34,597 nt of DNA from Chloroflexota bacterium (GTDB taxonomy: Bacteria > Chloroflexota > Dehalococcoidia > JACQUA01), in NCBI GenBank assembly GCA_016210565.1, contig JACQUA010000241.1, positions 1-34,597 of the forward strand, written 5' to 3'. The translations under genes were made by a program, and so were the position numbers. Shown here in pieces: positions 30,760-34,597 of this stretch. Positions within the stretch are counted from its first letter, which is position 1. Each line of letters begins with the position of its first letter. Below the pieces are notes generated by a model that was given only the letters and a program-made list of their open reading frames with translations, was not told the DNA's origin and searched no databases.

Positions 30760-33700
30760 GCTGGATTCAGGATATCATCAGCCCGCAGCAGCGCAAGTGG
30801 GAGGACTTCTACCGGAACCGCTGGCAATACGACAAAATCGTGCGCAGCACCCACGGCGTCAACTGCACCGGCGGGTGCTCCTGGCAGGTGTACGTCAAAA
30901 ACGGCATCGTCACCTGGGAAATGCAGGCCACCGACTACCCCGATTTCGACAAGGAGCTGCCCCCCTATGAGCCGCGGGGTTGCCAGCGGGGAATAAGTTT
31001 TTCCTGGTATCTCTACAGCCCCATCCGGGTGAAGTACCCCTACATCCGGGGTGCCCTGGCCGATTTCTGGCGGGCCGCCCGGCAGAAGCAGAGCGATCCC
31101 GTCCAGGCGTGGGCGTCCGTGGTCGAAAACCCGCAGGCCCGCGCCAGCTACCAGCAGGCCAGGGGCAAGGGGGGCTTCCGGCGCGCCTCCTGGGACGAGG
31201 TGGTGGAGATCATCGCCGCGTCCATGTTGTACACCGCCAAAAAGCACGGGCCGGACCACATCGCCGGCTTCTCGCCCATCCCTGCGATGTCCTATCTGAG
31301 CTATGCCGGAGGCTCGCGCCTGATGCAGCTCTTCGGCGCCATCAACTTGAGCTTCTACGACTGGTACAGCGACCTTCCCCCGGCTTCGCCGGAAATCTGG
31401 GGCGAGCAGACCGATGTCCACGAAAGCGCGGACTGGTACAACGCCAAATACATCGTCTCCATGGGCGCCAACCTGAACATGACGCGGACCCCCGACTGCC
31501 ATTTCGTCCCCGAAGCCCGCTACCAGGGCGCCAAGTTCACCGTCCTTTCGCCGGACTTTTCCCAGGTCGCCAAATACGCCGACTGGTGGATTCCGATCAG
31601 CGCCGGGCAGGACGCCGCCTTCTGGATGGCGGCCAACCACGTGATCCTCAAGGAGTTCTACGCCGACCGACAGGTCCCGTACTTCAACGACTACCTCAAG
31701 AAATATACCGACAGCCCGTTCCTGATTACCCTGGAAAAGAAGGGGGACAGCTATGAGGCCGGACGCTTCGTCCGGGCCAACACCCTGGATGAATACCAGA
31801 ACGCCGAAAACGGCGACTGGAAGTTCCTGGTCTTCGACCGGAAGTCCGGCCGGCCCCGGATGCCCAAAGGCGCCATCGGGTCGCGCTGGGCAAAACAAAA
31901 CCCCGGCAAGTGGAACCTGGAGCTGAAGGATGACCTGGACAACTCGGAACTCGACCCCCTTCTGACCTTCAAGGACGGCTCCGATGAGGTTCTCCAGGTC
32001 AGGCTGGCCAACTTTGACAACCGGTCCAGTTCCGTCCGGGGCGTACCCGCGAAATACGTCCAGACCGCAAAGGGCAAAGTCCTCGTCACCACGGTTTTCG
32101 ACCTGCTGATGGCCCGTTTCGGGGTTTCCCGCGGACTGCCGGGTGACTATCCCACGAGCTATGACGACGACAAAACCTACACCCCGGCCTGGCAGGAGAA
32201 GCTCACCGGCATCGGCCGCCAGACGCTGATAACCTTTGCCCGGGAGTGGGCCGGCACCGCCGAAAAGACGGGCGGCAAGTGCACCATCATCATCGGCGCC
32301 GGCATCGACCACTGGTACCACAATAACCTCATCTACCGCGCCGCCATCACCGGGCTGATGCTCACCGGCAGCGTCGGGGTGAACGGCGGCGGGCTGGCCC
32401 ACTACGTTGGCCAGGAGAAACTGGCCACGGTGGCCCCCTGGGCCTCCATCGCCTTTGCCACCGACTGGTCGGCCCCACCCCGGCTTCAGAACGCCCCTTC
32501 CTTTTACTACATGCACACCGACCAGTGGCGCTACGAAGGCTGCTTCAGCCAGTACCACCCCCTGGACCTCGAATGCAGCGTTGCCGGGAGTCACACCGCA
32601 GATATCCAGGCCAAAGCCGTGCGCCTCGGCTGGCTTCCTTTCTACCCCCAGTTCAACCGGAACTCCATGGCCCTGGTAGACGAAGCGAAAAAAGACGGCG
32701 CCCAAACCGACGAGGAAATCGTCAAGTGGGTGGTCGCCCAGCTCAAGGCGAAGAAGCTGCGCTTCGCCGTGGAGGACCCCGACGCCCCGGAGAACTGGCC
32801 GCGACTGTGGATCATCTGGCGCGGCAATGCCCTGATGTCCAGCGCCAAGGGGCATGAATATTTCCTCCGGCACTTCCTCGGTACGACCTCCAATGTCAAC
32901 GCCGACGAGAAGGCCAAAGGGGCCATCAGTGAAATCGAATGGCGCTCGCCGGCCCCCGAGGGCAAGATGGACCTGGTGGTGGACATTAATTTCCGCATGG
33001 ACACCACCGCTCTCTATTCCGACATCATCCTTCCCACCGCCACCTGGTACGAAAAGGACGACCTCAACTCCACCGACCTCCACTCCTACATTCATCCCCT
33101 TTCCAAAGCCGTGTCGCCCTGCTGGGAATCGAAGAGCGACTGGGATATCTTCAAGACCATCGCCAGAAAAGTCAGCGAGCTGGCTAAGGCCACCTTCCCT
33201 GAGCCGGTCAAAGACGTGGTCTGCCTGCCGCTCCAGCACGATACCATCGACGAAATAGCCCAGCCGGAGATAAAGGACTGGGCCAAAGAGGAGTGCGAGG
33301 CCATCCCGGGCAAGACCATGCCGCATGTGCGAATAGTGACCCGGGACTACGTAAACCTGTACAACCGCTTCATCTCCTTCGGGCCGGTGGTCCGGCAGAA
33401 CGGAATCGGCGCCCACGGCGTAAACTGGCCCATCAAGGATTTCTATGACGATCTCGTCAAGACGGCGCCCACCCAGAGCTGGAACGGCGCGACGTACCCT
33501 TCCCTGGATGAAGTCCGGGACGCCGCCAACATCATCCTGGCCCTGGCCCCGGAAACGAACGGGGAGGCCGCTTACGCCGCCTTCAAAGCCGAGGAGCACA
33601 AAGTCGGCCTTCCCCTGGCCGACCTGGCGGAGAAGCAGCGTTCCTTCAGGACTTCCTTTATGGACATCCAGCAGCAGCCGGCCCGCCTGCTGACCAGCCC

Positions 33701-34373
33701 CTGCTGGTCGGGCCTGATTAACAACGGACGGGCCTATTCGCCCTACTGCCTGAACACGGAACGCCTGGTGCCCTGGCGCACCCTGACCGGCCGGCAGCAG
33801 TTCTACCACGACCATGAGCTTTACCTGGCCTTCGGCGAGAACCTGCCCGTCTACAAGGCCAACCCGACCCCCGAGGCCTTTGGCGACCTCGCCCGGACCG
33901 GGGTGAATGGGAAAAGCGTCATGCTCAAATACCTGACGCCCCACGGCAAGTGGCACATCCACTCGACTTACTTCGACAACGAAATAATGCTCACCCTGTC
34001 CCGCGGCATCGAGCCTTTCTGGATCAGCGAGGCGGACGCCCGCGCCATCGACGTCAGGGATAACGACTGGGTGGAGATATACAACGACCACGGCGTGGTG
34101 GTCACCCGCGCGGTGATCAGCGCCAGGATTCCCAAGGGGACGTGTCTCCTGTACCACTCGCCGGAGCGGACCATCTCGGTGCCCAAGTCGCCCCTGCGGG
34201 GCCTGCGGCGGGCAGGCGGGCACAACAGCCTGACCCGGGTGCGCCTAAAACCTGTCCTGATGGCGGGTGGCTACGCCCAGTTCACCTACGCTTTTAACTA
34301 CTGGGGGCCGACGGGCGTCAACCGTGATACCCATATCCTGGTGCGCAAGCTGGAGGGCAAACCGGTGTGGTAA
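30756..34373 (+). CDS. narG: nitrate reductase alpha subunit, molybdopterin oxidoreductase
   Basis: This is a 1205-aa catalytic subunit of the NarG type (bis-MGD molybdenum enzyme reducing nitrate to nitrite, or running in reverse in nitrite oxidisers). The N-terminal FS0 cluster ligands are His33, Cys37, Cys41 and Cys76 ([11 protein letters not shown] ... RGCQRG). Asp206 in YSDLPPASP matches the Mo-ligand Asp222 of E. coli NarG at a constant offset of 16. [26 protein letters not shown] and the C-terminal [20 protein letters not shown] are typical. No twin-arginine signal is visible, so the site is predicted on the cytoplasmic side. The start overlaps the cytochrome stop. No narH follows within the window, only a repeat array. 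Confidence 0.92.
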   Translation: MSWIQDIISPQQRKWEDFYRNRWQYDKIVRSTHGVNCTGGCSWQVYVKNGIVTWEMQATDYPDFDKELPPYEPRGCQRGISFSWYLYSPIRVKYPYIRGALADFWRAARQKQSDPVQAWASVVENPQARASYQQARGKGGFRRASWDEVVEIIAASMLYTAKKHGPDHIAGFSPIPAMSYLSYAGGSRLMQLFGAINLSFYDWYSDLPPASPEIWGEQTDVHESADWYNAKYIVSMGANLNMTRTPDCHFVPEARYQGAKFTVLSPDFSQVAKYADWWIPISAGQDAAFWMAANHVILKEFYADRQVPYFNDYLKKYTDSPFLITLEKKGDSYEAGRFVRANTLDEYQNAENGDWKFLVFDRKSGRPRMPKGAIGSRWAKQNPGKWNLELKDDLDNSELDPLLTFKDGSDEVLQVRLANFDNRSSSVRGVPAKYVQTAKGKVLVTTVFDLLMARFGVSRGLPGDYPTSYDDDKTYTPAWQEKLTGIGRQTLITFAREWAGTAEKTGGKCTIIIGAGIDHWYHNNLIYRAAITGLMLTGSVGVNGGGLAHYVGQEKLATVAPWASIAFATDWSAPPRLQNAPSFYYMHTDQWRYEGCFSQYHPLDLECSVAGSHTADIQAKAVRLGWLPFYPQFNRNSMALVDEAKKDGAQTDEEIVKWVVAQLKAKKLRFAVEDPDAPENWPRLWIIWRGNALMSSAKGHEYFLRHFLGTTSNVNADEKAKGAISEIEWRSPAPEGKMDLVVDINFRMDTTALYSDIILPTATWYEKDDLNSTDLHSYIHPLSKAVSPCWESKSDWDIFKTIARKVSELAKATFPEPVKDVVCLPLQHDTIDEIAQPEIKDWAKEECEAIPGKTMPHVRIVTRDYVNLYNRFISFGPVVRQNGIGAHGVNWPIKDFYDDLVKTAPTQSWNGATYPSLDEVRDAANIILALAPETNGEAAYAAFKAEEHKVGLPLADLAEKQRSFRTSFMDIQQQPARLLTSPCWSGLINNGRAYSPYCLNTERLVPWRTLTGRQQFYHDHELYLAFGENLPVYKANPTPEAFGDLARTGVNGKSVMLKYLTPHGKWHIHSTYFDNEIMLTLSRGIEPFWISEADARAIDVRDNDWVEIYNDHGVVVTRAVISARIPKGTCLLYHSPERTISVPKSPLRGLRRAGGHNSLTRVRLKPVLMAGGYAQFTYAFNYWGPTGVNRDTHILVRKLEGKPVW

Positions 34374-34374
34374 T

Positions 34375-34597
34375 GTCACCCTGAGCCAAAGCCCTGAGCG
34401 AAGCGAAGGGGCAGGCGAAGGGTCTTTCGTCCCGGGTCACCCGACCGTCACCCTGAGCAAGGTCGAAGGGTCTTTCGTCCCGGGTCACCCGGCTGTCACC
34501 CTGAGCAAGGTCGAAGGGTCTTTCGTCCCGGGTCACCCGACCGTCACCCTGAGCAAGGTCGAAGGGTCTTTCGTCCCGGGTCACCCGACCGTCACCC
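34375..34597 (+). repeat. 48-bp tandem array linked to the GTCACCCTGAGC family
   Basis: The first unit (34375-34446, 72 bp) resembles the left part of the TGTCA-ended element. Three 48-bp units then start at 34447, 34495 and 34543, and a fourth begins at 34591 and runs off the window. Each has GTCACCCTGAGCAAGGTCGA, GGGTCTTTCGTCCC and GGGTCACCC; only a base or two varies between units. There are no unique spacers, so it is not a CRISPR. Confidence 0.9.

Noticed and set aside
30693..34223. A 1176-codon open frame on the strand opposite narG
   Set aside because: It mirrors the codon pattern of a clear NarG gene; its translation is Gly/Val/Asp-rich with no domain, as expected for the antisense of GC-rich coding DNA.
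34318..34584. Minus-strand frame with a repeated TRDERPFDLAQGD peptide
   Set aside because: It is produced by the 48-bp tandem array, whose unit length is a multiple of three. There is no start region or ribosome binding site.
34447..34597. CRISPR array
   Set aside because: The 48-bp units are directly adjacent with no unique spacers, and no cas genes are in the window.

Overview
The window is a GC-rich bacterial chromosome fragment. Ordinary metabolic and transport genes alternate with mobile defence genes, toxin-antitoxin (TA) remnants and many short palindromic repeats. No rRNA or tRNA fixes the taxonomy. The mix of catabolic CoA genes, a cytochrome c plus NarG pair and dense hairpin repeats of the TGTCACCCTGAGC type fits my memory of Chloroflexota (Dehalococcoidia-like) metagenomic genomes; this is inference.

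Layout. 0.2-2.8 kb: zinc/manganese ABC transporter (znuA-znuC-znuB). 2.9-3.9 kb: a beta-keto acid cleavage enzyme. 4.2-6.5 kb: a compact operon of a SPPY-type DNA methyltransferase, a LAGLIDADG-fold protein lacking both catalytic acids, and a small PD-(D/E)XK nuclease. I judge this the best candidate for an undescribed restriction-like system. 6.7-8.7 kb: a DUF104-PIN pair, a frameshifted AbrB-type antitoxin and a FitA-VapC pair. 8.8-11.7 kb: the tail of a broken solute-binding protein gene, an anchored PKD-domain protein, a CaiB-type CoA-transferase and a small membrane protein. 12.1-16.4 kb: a SNF2 helicase and its SWIM-domain partner, split by a repeat insertion. 16.8-25.1 kb: a PLD-nuclease/helicase fusion, a large Eco57I-type methyltransferase, an orphan DUF104 antitoxin and a DprA/SLOG protein. 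25.2-27.8 kb (minus strand): a small hypothetical gene, then an HTH regulator, an AAA ATPase and a DUF4276/TOPRIM-like protein behind a near-consensus promoter. 28.1-29.2 kb: a small hypothetical and a crotonase-family protein. 29.8-34.4 kb: a membrane-anchored dihaem cytochrome c overlapping narG, followed at the window edge by a 48-bp tandem array where narH would be expected.

How the genes fit together. The CoA genes suggest carboxylic-acid catabolism feeding electrons to a nitrate-reductase-like complex. Three separate putative defence modules and four TA loci, two of them broken, make the accessory part a defence-island-like region. Short repeats have entered intergenic regions, translation start regions and even reading frames: SNF2 twice, cytochrome c twice. 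They mark the genome's main mode of local change.
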